A stretch of 19,257 bases of DNA from Acidobacteriaceae bacterium (GCA_003164255.1 PLST01000055.1:3156-22412), one strand, 5' to 3'. Shown: positions 1 through 8,029, counted from the stretch's first letter. The notes: generated by a model from the sequence alone, not told the origin. A program made the numbers and translations.

Positions 1-377
1 ACCATGACGCCGGGATAGACCCAGTAGTAGAGGTGCGAGCCCCAGCCAACAATGAATTTGGCGATACGGGCGTACTTGAAGCCGGCATCATGGGAAAGCA
101 TGGCTTGTTCAGCGTAGTAGTAGCTGGAGCCTGTGCCCGGATAAAGCTTTGAGATTTCAGCATAGGCAACGGCGGTGGCCAGGCAGAGCAGGAGAGCGGC
201 GACGATGCCGATCCACATAGCCGGCGCCGTGGATGGCTGTCCGGCGACACCAGTGTTTGCCTGGATCGCGAAAGTGAGCCAAAGGAAGGCGCCAGGGGCG
301 ATGAGAGCCATTGCGTTGCTGGTCAGCCCGGTGAGCCCGAGAGTGGCCTGCATTTGAGGTGCTTTCTGTTCTGCCAT
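1..377 (-). CDS. APC-family amino-acid permease, N-terminal part (runs off the left edge)
   Basis: The reverse strand reads from an ATG at 377 with a good Shine-Dalgarno (AGGAG) about 6-7 bases upstream. The visible 125 residues begin MAEQKAPQMQATLGLTGLTS and continue into a hydrophobic segment (NAMALIAPGAFLWLTFAIQ), a short polar loop, a second membrane segment (WIGIVAALLLCLATAVAYAE) and then SKLYPGTGSSYYYAEQA. The order 'GLTGLTSNAMALIAPGAF ... AYAEISKLYPGTGSSYYY' is the typical first two helices of amino acid-polyamine-organocation transporters, where the unwound part of helix 1 and the G-S-Y region line the substrate site. It would act in the inner membrane as a proton- or ion-coupled amino-acid or amine importer. 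Substrate cannot be told from this fragment. The C-terminal part, normally another 300-400 residues, lies outside the window. Confidence 0.82.
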   Translation of the reverse strand, partial: MAEQKAPQMQATLGLTGLTSNAMALIAPGAFLWLTFAIQANTGVAGQPSTAPAMWIGIVAALLLCLATAVAYAEISKLYPGTGSSYYYAEQAMLSHDAGFKYARIAKFIVGWGSHLYYWVYPGVM

Positions 378-563
378 GAGCATTCTCCTGAAGATATGAT
401 TGGCTGCACCCGGCGGCTGGCGCCTGGGCATGGGTTGTAGGGTTATCCGTCCAGATCGAAGCAATAGCACTAGACGAACCGCAGTTTTTGTCTGTTCCTT
501 GAGAGGCCCTCGTCAGGCCCTTCAGAACGATATAAAGAATTCATATCGGTGCTGCCTTGCGGG

Positions 564-586
564 CCCAGGCGCAGTTAACGCCTGGG
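564..586 (-). terminator. Hairpin between porin and permease, possible terminator
   Basis: CCCAGGCG (564-571) and CGCCTGGG (579-586) form a perfect 8-bp GC-rich stem with a 7-base loop, about 40 bases after the porin stop codon. There is no T-run after it on either strand, so if it is a terminator it is not a classical intrinsic one. It could equally be an mRNA 3'-end stabilising stem-loop. The rest of the gap between the two genes (378-627) holds nothing else I can name apart from the permease ribosome site. Confidence 0.4.
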
Positions 587-627
587 ACCGAAGGCGATGA
601 ACAGCAGGGAGCGACGCCCTGATTCGA

Positions 628-1911
628 TTATTTTTCGATGCTTGTGATGTTGTTGCCGAAGATGAAGCCGAATTCAAGCACCCCGCGGAATTGGCTTGTG
701 TCCGTTCCCGTCTTGCCAAAAACATCTCCGCTTGTGGTGCTTGATGCGTCCACAAACCCGATATCACCGCGAACGTACATTCCACCCTTTTGGTAGGTAG
801 GTGTCGCAGTGAAGGTAATGGCTGTGCTGCCAGCGCCAAATCCGAGCAGGTTGACCGACCCGTCTGTTGCGCTTCCCGAACTCGCGAGGTCTTCGAAGCG
901 TATCGGAATCGAGAAGCCGCTCTTGAAGGCGTAGCTGACGTTGATTGCGCCACCGGTAGCGGATGTGGACTTGAGGATGCCTACCTTGGTGTTCTGGCCA
1001 TAGGTTCCGTACTGGAAGTAGGGCGAAATGATCCACGGACCCTTGGCATACGTGTAGATGACCGCATGCATGGCGCCGTTGTTCTGGATTGGGGTAGTTG
1101 CCGTTTCATACACTGTCTGGCCGAGGTTGCCCATTCCGTCGTACACCAGGGTGCTGGGTCCCTTGGTAAAGGTGATTGAGCCGGACAGGAACGAATAACG
1201 ATCGGAGTAGTAACCGTCGTTCCAGCTGACCGCGGCGGAGAGGTACTTGCCCAACGACTGGTTCAACTGAAGGCCGCGGCTGATAGCGGTTTCCTGGTTC
1301 CAAACGATGCCGCGCTCGATGTTGAAGTTCTGGTAGGTGAAGGTGGACTCAGCACCCATCAGCGTGGGAAGTTGTCCGACCTGCAGCGAAGTGGTTTTTC
1401 CCATGTTGATTTTCGCCCAGGCGACTGGAACAGGGCCGTACAAGTTGTTCACGGTATTTTGAGCATTGGTGAAGGGCACTGCCATGGTCGGCAGGGAATA
1501 CGCGCCAGCCTGGACATACCACTGGAAATTTCCGTCCGCTTTTTGAATGAAGACCTGACCGTTGGTCATCGTGGCCTGAGAGGAGTTGTCACTCGGCACG
1601 GAGTTGTTCTGGAATTGCGCGAAACCAGTCAGGATGCCGTTGACGGACAGCTTGCCGAATGGACCTGCATCAAAAGTGGCGGGGGGCTGCCATGACAGGG
1701 GTCCCGTGAGCACGAATGTGGAAAGCGGGGCCGGCGCAGCAGCAGCGGCGGGCGCTGCAGCCGGTGTGGCAGCCAGGGCCTGTGCTGCGGGTGCAGCGGC
1801 TGGCGTTGCATCCGGTGTGGCGGCAGGAGTCTGGGCCACTGCGGCGAGGGCTACTGCCAAGACTGCTCCGGCCATTGATTGCAACATGCGATTCGGGTTG
1901 ATTTTCATCAT
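628..1911 (-). CDS. OmpL-like beta-barrel porin (putative BBP2 family)
   Basis: A protein of about 427 residues. It starts with a signal peptide (MMKINPNRMLQSMAGAVLAV and a following Ala-rich stretch), then a low-complexity Ala/Pro/Thr linker (about residues 28-64), then a long region of alternating polar/hydrophobic strands rich in Gly, Asn, Tyr and Ser. The segment around 'GAESTFTYQNFNIERGIVWNQE' and the ending '...FRGVLEFGFIFGNN' fit putative outer-membrane porins of the OmpL-like BBP2 type (family assignment from memory). It would sit in the outer membrane as a diffusion channel. The ribosome site GGGAGGAA precedes three candidate starts in frame (GTG 1914, ATG 1911, ATG 1908). I chose 1911 because its spacing of about 7 bases is best. 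The Ala/Pro linker may anchor the barrel near the cell wall, which is inference. It may be co-oriented with the downstream permease, but a hairpin separates them. Confidence 0.75.
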   Translation of the reverse strand: MMKINPNRMLQSMAGAVLAVALAAVAQTPAATPDATPAAAPAAQALAATPAAAPAAAAAPAPLSTFVLTGPLSWQPPATFDAGPFGKLSVNGILTGFAQFQNNSVPSDNSSQATMTNGQVFIQKADGNFQWYVQAGAYSLPTMAVPFTNAQNTVNNLYGPVPVAWAKINMGKTTSLQVGQLPTLMGAESTFTYQNFNIERGIVWNQETAISRGLQLNQSLGKYLSAAVSWNDGYYSDRYSFLSGSITFTKGPSTLVYDGMGNLGQTVYETATTPIQNNGAMHAVIYTYAKGPWIISPYFQYGTYGQNTKVGILKSTSATGGAINVSYAFKSGFSIPIRFEDLASSGSATDGSVNLLGFGAGSTAITFTATPTYQKGGMYVRGDIGFVDASSTTSGDVFGKTGTDTSQFRGVLEFGFIFGNNITSIEK

Positions 1912-2441
1912 CACTGTTCCTCCCAGGAAAAGGTTTGTTTATGCGGCAAGGTGAAGTGCCACAAGTGTGAGGGCGATTCGAAGCACTTGATCCGGTGCGA
2001 TATCCATGCCGCCCACCCTTCAGAGCTCTTGAGGCACGCTTAACCTGTGGAATCCAAAGGAGGATTCACGGGCTTGCGGGCCGGTCCGAACGTTTCGGAT
2101 TAACTCTAGTTACGCAAGGAAGACATAAATAACCCATCAAGAAATCAAAAAGTTTTCCTTATAAAATTCATATACAATTCCTAGTAACAAGGTTCGCCGA
2201 CCCCGGCTCGAATCTGTTTCAGGCAAGTAAATCAAGGGGATGGGTAAGTCGCAACGGCTGTTGCGCGGATCCGATTCGTGCCTTCTTTATTTGATTGTTA
2301 TGCGGAACTAAAGGAGAATCAGAGTAACAAGACCCGCAAGAGAATGGCGCCAGGTGTGTTTTTCCAAAGGAAGAAGACGCTTGACGGAGGTGTATTTGGG
2401 CACTTCGATTCTGATTCTGTCGGAGAAAGGCTGGTAGATGA
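1912..2441. other. Intergenic region between divergent porin and kinase genes
   Basis: About 530 bases with no convincing gene. The middle (about 2120-2190) is strongly AT-rich compared with its surroundings, as expected for divergent promoters. On the minus strand TTGTTA (2190-2185) and TTTTAT (2166-2161), 18 bases apart, could be a weak promoter for the porin; each box matches only 4 of 6 consensus bases. On the plus side, GGAGAAAGG at 2422-2430 is the likely ribosome site of the kinase homologue. A long leader on either gene is possible, but I recognise no riboswitch. Confidence 0.45.
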
Positions 2442-3194
2442 ATGTCTGAAAGCCTAAAACTTCAAGTCACCGCTCACTCCGGTATCGCCGCGACCCGAGA
2501 TGATCAGCTTCCGCTGAAGGTAGTGGACGGTCTGGCGCAGGTGTACAAGACGCCGTTGACGGTGATCCTTGCGGCGAGTGCGGGCCTGAGCGAAATCGGC
2601 AGTCTTTCGCCCACCCAGGCTGAGTTGGTGGCGCTGATCGATGAGCAGGCCCGGCAATTGAGCGATCTCACATCGCGGCTGTTGACGACGGCCCGCCTGG
2701 ATGCAAAGGACGGTGAGATTCATCTAAAGCCGGTGGGAGTGGAACCGATCATCGATGAAGTGCTGGCCGGTCTCAGGAGTCGTTTGGCCAGCAGGAAAGT
2801 TGTGGTCGACCTTGAGGATGACAGTCTGGTGCTGTGGTGCGATCGCCAGCTGATCCTCATGCTATTGACCCAGTACGTCGACAACGCCTGCAAGTACTCA
2901 GCGATTGGAACCACTATTAAGATCGTTGCAGTACGTATGAACTCCGAGGTGATGATCTCGGTGCATAACTTTGGCCCTGTGATTCCTGTTGAGGACCACG
3001 AATATATCTTCGACCAATATTCACTTCCCTCGTCTCTCACCAATCGGATATCCAACTCCGGATTTGGCCTTTCGCTTGCCAAACGAATCGCGTCGCTTCA
3101 TGGCGGACGGGTTTGGGTCACTAGCGGCGAGCCGGAAGGAACCGCCTTCTGTGTGAGTATCCCATCCTTAGTACAAGAGAGTTGTTCCCCATGA
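2442..3194 (+). CDS. Soluble histidine-kinase homologue lacking the phospho-acceptor histidine
   Basis: A 250-residue protein consisting only of a HisKA-like dimerisation region (about 25-95) and a HATPase_c domain (about 130-245), with no membrane segment or sensor domain. The H-box reads DGLAQVYKTPL (residues 29-39). The paralogous kinase at 4765-6237 has DAMAHEFKTPL, so the phosphorylated His is Gln33 here (codon CAG, 2538-2540) and the next Glu is Val. The ATP-binding side is kept: N-box YVDNACKYS with Asn148, HNFGP around 175, and NSGFGLS (205-211). It may therefore bind ATP and dimerise but should not autophosphorylate on the usual residue. ATG 2442 follows GGAGAAAGG. The stop overlaps the next start as ATGA, so it is co-translated with the regulator at 3191. 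It could act as an allosteric partner or decoy for the intact kinase nearby (inference), or be a decaying gene, although the frame is fully open. Confidence 0.85.
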   Translation: MSESLKLQVTAHSGIAATRDDQLPLKVVDGLAQVYKTPLTVILAASAGLSEIGSLSPTQAELVALIDEQARQLSDLTSRLLTTARLDAKDGEIHLKPVGVEPIIDEVLAGLRSRLASRKVVVDLEDDSLVLWCDRQLILMLLTQYVDNACKYSAIGTTIKIVAVRMNSEVMISVHNFGPVIPVEDHEYIFDQYSLPSSLTNRISNSGFGLSLAKRIASLHGGRVWVTSGEPEGTAFCVSIPSLVQESCSP

Positions 3195-3970
3195 CCGAGC
3201 CTCCTATTCGCGTACTCGTGGTTGACGACGAATTGGCAATCCGGAGGGCGCTGCGAGTGCCCTTCGTTGAACTCGGCTTTCAGGTTGCGGAAGCGACCCG
3301 AGGCGAGGAGGCACTGCATTTGCTGCGCGCGGGCGTCTACGATGTTGTGCTTCTGGATGTGAACATGCCGGGAATGGGAGGCATCGAAACTTTGCGCCGC
3401 ATTCGCACCTTTGCACCGCGGCTGCCGGTACTGATGCTCACGGTGCGGGACACAGAAGAAGAAAAGGTGGAAGCGCTGGAACTGGGAGCAGACGATTACG
3501 TTACCAAGCCATTCAGCACTCGGGAATTGCTTGCGCGCATGCGGACGGCTGTGCGACGGGTTCGTGCCCCGCTGAGTCCTCAAACCGCTCCTATCAAAAT
3601 CGGAGAGATTACCCTGGATCCAGTCAAACGTCTAGTTACCAAACGTGGCGGGACCGTGCGCTTGACGCGCAAAGAGTTTGGCATCCTGCACTGCTTGATG
3701 AGCTGTGCCGGTCGTGTGGTGCCTAACGCCAAACTGCTGACCGCGGTTTGGGGAGCCGATTGCAGGGAAGAAGTTGAGTACCTGCGGACCTATGTGAACC
3801 AATTGCGCAAAAAGATCGAGGACGATCCGTCAGTCCCGGTGTATATTCTGACCGATATTTATGTAGGCTACCGTTTTGTGGACGCTCAGACACTTCAGGA
3901 CAGTGCGGCGGACCTGGCGATCCAACCGAAGATGCATGAAACAGACGCGAACCCGGCTCACACACATTAG
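3191..3970 (+). CDS. KdpE/OmpR-family response regulator (partner of the His-less kinase)
   Basis: A 259-residue regulator with an N-terminal receiver domain (about 7-120) and a C-terminal winged-helix Trans_reg_C domain (about 137-233). Receiver residues are intact: acidic pair Asp12/Asp13, phospho-acceptor Asp56 (VLLDVNMPG), Thr84 and Lys106 (VTKPF). The DNA-binding part has the usual LTRKEFGILHCL and EYLRTYVNQLRKKIEDDP recognition-helix region and ends with YVGYRF, as in KdpE. I chose ATG 3191 because it overlaps the kinase stop (ATGA), implying translational coupling; a TTG at 3182 is possible. There is a C-terminal tail of about 25 residues after the wing. It is a paralogue of the regulator at 4013-4768. 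Since its cognate kinase lacks the phospho-His, its phosphate probably comes from another kinase or from small phospho-donors (inference). Confidence 0.9.
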   Translation: MTEPPIRVLVVDDELAIRRALRVPFVELGFQVAEATRGEEALHLLRAGVYDVVLLDVNMPGMGGIETLRRIRTFAPRLPVLMLTVRDTEEEKVEALELGADDYVTKPFSTRELLARMRTAVRRVRAPLSPQTAPIKIGEITLDPVKRLVTKRGGTVRLTRKEFGILHCLMSCAGRVVPNAKLLTAVWGADCREEVEYLRTYVNQLRKKIEDDPSVPVYILTDIYVGYRFVDAQTLQDSAADLAIQPKMHETDANPAHTH

Positions 3971-4012
3971 GCGAACGGCTCGCGGTCATGCCACAATCTC
4001 TGGCTGCTGCGA

Positions 4013-4768
4013 TCAGGATTCCGGCTGCTCTGTGGTGAATCGATAACCGACGTATGCATCAGTCAACAAATACCGGGGATTTTTCGGATTGTCTTCGATC
4101 TTCATGCGCAGTTGGCGGATAAACGTGCGAAGGTACTCCAGTTCATTTCCATATTCAGGTCCCCAGACCGACTTTAACAGTCGGGCATGGGGAATCGGTT
4201 CGCCGGCGTGCATCATCAAGTAATGCAACATCTCAAATTCCTTGGGAGTTAGATGAATGGTGCGCCCACTCTTCTGCAGCCGGTATTTCACTGGATCCAG
4301 TTCGAGCTGACCGTGCCTGATTGGTGCATCCATGTTGGTGTCTTGAGCGTTCCGCCTGCGCACTGCGGAACGCAACCGGGCTGTCAACTCTCGTAGCTGA
4401 AATGGCTTCGTGATGTAATCGTCGGCTCCCGCATCCAGCGCCCGCACCTTGTCTTCTTCACCGTCCATCACGGTCAGCATCAGGATAGGCAGGCGCGCAA
4501 CCGCATGCCGGATACTCCGGCAGGTTTCCACTCCTCCCATTCCCGGCATATCCACATCCAGCAGCACCGCATCAAACCATGTAACGCGAACCTGCGACAG
4601 TGCCTCTTCGCCGCGAGCCGCTTCCACTACGGAAAACCCCATCCCTGACAGCGTAATGCGCAATGCCCGCCGAGTGGTGGCGTCGTCGTCCACCACTAGA
4701 ATCGTCCCTTGTTCCGAATTCACTGCCTCCGAATTCACTGCCTCCTTATTCACTGCTTCCTTATTCAC
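4013..4768 (-). CDS. KdpE/OmpR-family response regulator with repeat-encoded N-terminus
   Basis: A 251-residue regulator from the GTG at 4768, whose GTGA overlaps the kinase stop. The first 20 residues are four copies of a five-residue unit (VNKEA, VNKEA, VNSEA, VNSEQ). The receiver (about 21-135) has Asp27/Asp28, phospho-acceptor Asp71, Thr99 and Lys121. The winged-helix Trans_reg_C domain (about 150-245) has LTPKEFEMLHYL and EYLRTFIRQLRMKIEDNP and ends in AYVGYRF. This is KdpE-like in form, but no kdp potassium-pump genes are nearby, so the target is unknown. A strong ribosome site, AAGGAGG, precedes GTG 4768. Further GTG codons at 4753, 4738 and 4723 each have their own purine-rich site, so shorter forms may be made. 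A much longer reading frame exists upstream but would run through the kinase gene. Confidence 0.88.
   Translation of the reverse strand: MNKEAVNKEAVNSEAVNSEQGTILVVDDDATTRRALRITLSGMGFSVVEAARGEEALSQVRVTWFDAVLLDVDMPGMGGVETCRSIRHAVARLPILMLTVMDGEEDKVRALDAGADDYITKPFQLRELTARLRSAVRRRNAQDTNMDAPIRHGQLELDPVKYRLQKSGRTIHLTPKEFEMLHYLMMHAGEPIPHARLLKSVWGPEYGNELEYLRTFIRQLRMKIEDNPKNPRYLLTDAYVGYRFTTEQPES
4709..4768 (-). repeat. Four tandem 15-bp repeats carrying ribosome-site plus GTG cassettes
   Basis: On the minus strand four consecutive 15-base units begin with GTGAAT at 4768, 4753, 4738 and 4723. The first three end with a purine-rich block (AAGGAAGCA, AAGGAGGCA, TCGGAGGCA) placed immediately before the next GTG, at a spacing suited to translation initiation. 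The kinase end supplies AAGGAGGAAACA before the first GTG. Because the unit is 15 bases, a change in copy number keeps the reading frame. Confidence 0.85.
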
Positions 4769-6237
4769 TGTTTCCTCCTTGCGCCGTCGGGAAGAGAAAG
4801 GAAAAAGGTGGTTCCTTCCTTCTCTTCGCTTGTGACCCATACATGCCCGTGATGAGCATGAGCCGCCTTCTTAGCTGCCGAAAGCCCCACTCCAGTGCCA
4901 GGAACGGCGTCTTTCAATTGGGGCGAACGGTAAAAGCGGTCGAAGATTCGCTCCCAATCTTCAATGTCAATCGTTGGTCCAATGTTATGCACCGAGAACA
5001 GTAATTCGCCATTGCTCAAGCGCGCTGAAATCTCAATTACCGTGTTCGGCGCTGAATACTTTTGCGCGTTGTCAACGTACTGTGTCAAGATCATGACCAC
5101 CAATGCCCGATCGACGCGCACTGTCGATGAAGGGTCATCCAATGCAACATGAATCCTCGACCTCGCCTCATCGGCTTCCCTACTGCTGACAGCCTCGGAA
5201 ATCAACTCCTGGACATTCACTTCTTCTATCTGGAGCCCCACCTGTTGGGCTTCGAGTTTTGCGGTCATGAGTAATTGAGTGCAGATCTCACTCAAGCGAA
5301 TGATCTCGTCGTCAATCAATGCGGTTAGAGCGCGCTGCGGGTCGGTTAATCCTTCTGACTCAAGCAAACCGGAGCTCGCGGTATGAACCGCATTTAATGG
5401 AGTTTTGAACTCATGCGCCATTGCGTCCAAAACCGCCACGCGCAACTGCTCAGTCTTGCTTGCCCTCTCAGCTCGCTCCTCGTTCTCAAACAACTGGTGC
5501 CGATTCATCGCGGTTACCGCAAATGACGCGAGTGCGTCGACCACCAGAGGACTTAAGGATCCACGCACAACCAGCGCGCCAATCGACCCAGACCCGGCCC
5601 GCAACACGCGTTGCGACGTATTTGTCTCGCGGTCATTCCAAGAAGCACCGCGCAGATAGCATTTTTTGGCCACATCCTCTTCGTCTGTGCCCCATTCGCC
5701 CATCCTGTCCTGCCGCCCCAGGTTGGCATCGAACATGGCGACGGCCTCTGTGCTGAAGATTCTGTCAATCAAAACCACAAGCTGCGGTCCGGGCGGCTCA
5801 TGCAGATTCAACAGAAGCGAATCCCTGCTCAGTTCATACAACTGCTCCATCCAATTGCGATGGATAATCGCCTCTCTTTTGCTCCGCAACTCCTTCGCGG
5901 ATAACCTGGAGATTACGATCGCCGTTACCTGAAATGCTCCAAGCGCCACCCAGTCTCGGGAATTTGAAATGACAAAACGAAATAGAGGTTGAGTGAAAAA
6001 GTAATCAAGACAGGCAACCGCCAGAAGCGAAGTGAGCGAGGCTTGCCAGAAGCCAAAGAACAGCGTCACGAAAACGACAAGCAGCACATAAATGAGGCTT
6101 ATCGTCGTCAGGTCAACGCCAAGAATGAAACCCAACCAGGTCAGCAGCGCGAGGGCCGCAGCTGCGGCAAGGCACTGCCCGAGAACACGCTGCCATCTCG
6201 TCGGATGCGTCCGTTCCACGACAATTGGGTTTGTCAT
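4765..6237 (-). CDS. KdpD-like membrane sensor histidine kinase (DUF4118, GAF-like, HisKA, HATPase_c)
   Basis: A 490-residue kinase. Residues about 20-112 contain four hydrophobic segments as in the DUF4118 domain of KdpD, without the N-terminal KdpD/USP part of the classical protein. Residues about 130-250 form a GAF-like region. The H-box DAMAHEFKTPL has His275. The ATPase domain has N-box YVDNAQKYS, HNIGP, a GTGVGLS G2 box and the ending HVWVTSEEKEGTTFFLSLPDG. It is an inner-membrane sensor that should autophosphorylate on His275 and pass phosphate to the regulator at 4013-4768, whose start it overlaps (GTGA). The start ATG 6237 is preceded by TAGGTAAG. The last 220 residues are close to the whole of the 2442-3194 protein, so the two systems derive from a duplication. 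No kdpFABC genes are visible, so a potassium role is not supported here. Confidence 0.9.
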   Translation of the reverse strand: MTNPIVVERTHPTRWQRVLGQCLAAAAALALLTWLGFILGVDLTTISLIYVLLVVFVTLFFGFWQASLTSLLAVACLDYFFTQPLFRFVISNSRDWVALGAFQVTAIVISRLSAKELRSKREAIIHRNWMEQLYELSRDSLLLNLHEPPGPQLVVLIDRIFSTEAVAMFDANLGRQDRMGEWGTDEEDVAKKCYLRGASWNDRETNTSQRVLRAGSGSIGALVVRGSLSPLVVDALASFAVTAMNRHQLFENEERAERASKTEQLRVAVLDAMAHEFKTPLNAVHTASSGLLESEGLTDPQRALTALIDDEIIRLSEICTQLLMTAKLEAQQVGLQIEEVNVQELISEAVSSREADEARSRIHVALDDPSSTVRVDRALVVMILTQYVDNAQKYSAPNTVIEISARLSNGELLFSVHNIGPTIDIEDWERIFDRFYRSPQLKDAVPGTGVGLSAAKKAAHAHHGHVWVTSEEKEGTTFFLSLPDGARRKQ

Positions 6238-6335
6238 CTTACCTACGTGTTGTCCGTGGGATCTACCGGCCTTCCCGAATTGAATGCTAGCCAGACCCCT
6301 GTAAGGAACGCGTAAGGATATTGTGTTTAATTCAC

Positions 6336-6379
6336 AAAAAAGGCTCGAAGGGAGCTATGAAACCCACTCCCTTCGAGCC
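6336..6379 (-). terminator. Intrinsic terminator of the small secreted-protein gene
   Basis: GGCTCGAAGGGAG (6342-6354) and CTCCCTTCGAGCC (6367-6379) form a perfect 13-bp stem with a 12-base loop. On the minus strand the stem is followed directly by TTTTTT (6341-6336). It lies about 40 bases after the stop codon of the gene ending at 6418, and separates that gene from the kinase operon further down on the same strand. Confidence 0.93.
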
Positions 6380-6417
6380 TTCGGTTCAGTACAAGAGATT
6401 TACGATTTGCTTAACAT

Positions 6418-6819
6418 TTATTGCTGTGTTGAAGCAGGCGCCGGCTCTGCCAGTTCGCTATACTTTGCGAAAAGCGCGCCGGCCTCCGACGCTTTCGCAA
6501 CATCATCTTCGTAACGAGTTCGTGCCCAATCCGCAGGGGTTGGATACTTGGCAAAATGACTCCCGGACATCTGCCACTGGCCAATCCATTCATGAAACAC
6601 TGCTTTGGCCTGCTGATGATAGACCTGTTGCTGCTGCCCGTAGTAGCTCGCCAAAGCCAGGAACTGCTCAGTCGTGTGCGCTTCGCGCACCAATTGCTTC
6701 AATTGAGAATGCGTGTAATGATCGCGATCCGCAGTCGAGGCAAAGTTACCTTGGGCGTTTGCCACACCCATGAGAGCGAATGACAGGACACTCGTCACAA
6801 AAAACCTTTTCTTCATCAT
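6418..6819 (-). CDS. Small secreted protein of unknown function
   Basis: A protein of 132-133 residues with a clear signal peptide (MMKKRFFVTSVLSFALMGVANAQ, likely cut after ANA). The mature part of about 110 residues is predicted mostly helical and rich in Gln, Ala, His and Tyr (for example FLALASYYGQQQQVYHQQAKAVFHEWI), ending in a Pro/Ala/Gln tail. It has no cysteines in the mature part and no catalytic motif I recognise. It probably works in the periplasm or outside the cell. The ribosome site GGAGGTGA is nearly ideal and sits 6-7 bases before the first of two ATG codons (6819 and 6816). With a strong ribosome site and a strong terminator it looks like a well-expressed single-gene unit. 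I cannot assign a function. Confidence 0.8.
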   Translation of the reverse strand: MMKKRFFVTSVLSFALMGVANAQGNFASTADRDHYTHSQLKQLVREAHTTEQFLALASYYGQQQQVYHQQAKAVFHEWIGQWQMSGSHFAKYPTPADWARTRYEDDVAKASEAGALFAKYSELAEPAPASTQQ

Positions 6820-7638
6820 GACCTCACCTCCATGCTTGAGTATTTGTCATGGGTCATGAGGGCGGCATGAGTAAAACGAAAATTGATTATTAGTAAGAGG
6901 AGTCGATGAATTATGAGCTGAAGAACGCCGAAGATGCATCCGAGCACGAAAAGCACTGGGTTTCTTGACGCGCGAATTTTTTGGCTGATTCTGAACTGGC
7001 GAAGCAGATGTTCGGTGACCAAAGATCGTTTGGAGGACAGCGACGAGCGTGAGCATTTCTGCACGCATGCTCTCCTCCAGCGCTGAGGACAAACACCTCG
7101 CCCAAGAGCCATCAGGGACGAAGGCGGCTTCGCTCTTGCCCAAAGGTTTTGCTATGCATCGGATTCTCGCTCCGATAACGGAGTACGTGGCGATCGCCTG
7201 CGAGAACCGATGCGTTTTTCCTGCAACTCTGCGTCATAGAATTCGGGAGGATTTGTTTCGTGCAGTCGAAAGTGTAGCTGTCAAAGCAGCCAGGAGCCGC
7301 AGGGAACAATAAGGATCGGCAAGCGCAGGGCCAATGCGATCGTTTCGGCGCGGCATTTGACACACTGCCCGAGGGCCTGACGCAGTTCCGATTCCACGAC
7401 CTGCGGCATACCGTTGTTCGCCGCATGATTGTAGCGGGGCGCCTCTTTGCCCATGATTGCCAAGATTGTGGGATGGAGATTGTCGGCTGTGGTGGAGAGG
7501 GCCGAATGATATGGGCACTTCGAAGAGGACGCTTTGCTTCGAGCCGTCGCGGCTATCAGTGCGCCGCAGCGCGCACCGTGCGATTGCCGCGCTCAAAGCC
7601 TGTGAGAGTGCCGTACTGCAGAAAGGTATTGATGTTAA
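6820..7638. other. Gene-poor region, a few weak small reading frames
   Basis: About 820 bases without a convincing gene. Three short frames deserve mention but not calling. A minus-strand frame 6847-7068 (73 residues, start MRAEMLTLVAVLQTIFGH) has a good GGAGGAG ribosome site and ends 27 bases before the secreted-protein gene. A plus-strand frame 7154-7312 gives 52 residues. A minus-strand frame 7281-7454 contains a CxxC motif (CVKCRAETIALALRLP). The last two overlap at their ends on opposite strands, so both are unlikely to be real. Parts of longer frames here read through the tRNA-Pro gene and are artefacts. The stretch may contain decayed genes. Confidence 0.4.
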
Positions 7639-7715
7639 TGGTCGGGGCGGAGGGATTCGAACCCCCGGCCCTCTGCTCCCAAAGCAGATGCGCTACCAGA
7701 CTGCGCTACGCCCCG
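7639..7715 (-). tRNA. tRNA-Pro (anticodon UGG)
   Basis: The minus strand folds as a complete cloverleaf: acceptor CGGGGCG/CGCCCCG, D-arm GCGC/GCGC, anticodon stem TCTGC/GCAGA with loop TTTGGGA giving anticodon TGG, and T-arm GGGGG-TTCGAAT-CCCTC with one G-T pair. The discriminator is A, and CCA is encoded (7641-7639). The conserved TTCGA and the length of 77 bases including CCA fit well. It delivers proline to CCN codons. Confidence 0.97.
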
Positions 7716-7728
7716 ATATTCTCGTTCG

Positions 7729-7734
7729 ATTGTA
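7729..7734 (-). promoter_or_regulatory. Likely -10 element of the tRNA-Pro gene
   Basis: The minus strand reads TACAAT, ending 13 bases before the tRNA 5' end, in the context GCTACAATCGA. The identical 11 bases occur upstream of tRNA-His. No good -35 box is visible at 17 bases. Confidence 0.5.
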
Positions 7735-8029
7735 GCGCGAAATGGTTTCCGTTGGAGGGAGGGTGGCAAGCGCTGAGGGCCGATCGGCCCAGCCGACAGC
7801 CACACCACCCATACGATGCCAACAAAACTGACCAGATCGCGGAATCCGGCCAACCGAAGCCAAAGATGCCCACTTTCACCCGATGGGGCATCCAGACTCG
7901 GCCGGATAGCCGACTGCGGCATGAGCATCGATCGTGGTCAGCGTGGTCTGCCAGCCCTTCTTCCATACGGCTGAGCCGGGCGGACCGGGAAAACAGGAAC
8001 AGGTTGGGCCGAGTCAGGCGATTCAATGC

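Noticed and set aside
2344..2457. A 37-codon frame overlapping the start of the His-less kinase, considered as a leader peptide.
   Set aside because: The only purine-rich site is about 30 bases upstream, too far for initiation, and the product has no recognisable feature.
4769..4840. Longer N-terminus for the minus-strand response regulator (extra 24 residues).
   Set aside because: It would lie wholly inside the kinase coding sequence, while a strong ribosome site and GTG exist exactly at the kinase stop.
2442..6237. Assignment of the two-component systems as genuine kdpDE.
   Set aside because: The kinase lacks the N-terminal KdpD/USP domains and no kdpFABC genes are adjacent, so only family-level names are justified.
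7635..7928. Minus-strand frame with a hydrophobic stretch near its middle.
   Set aside because: Its C-terminus is the complementary tRNA-Pro artefact (GVAQSGSASALGAEGRGFESL), and no ribosome site precedes the start.
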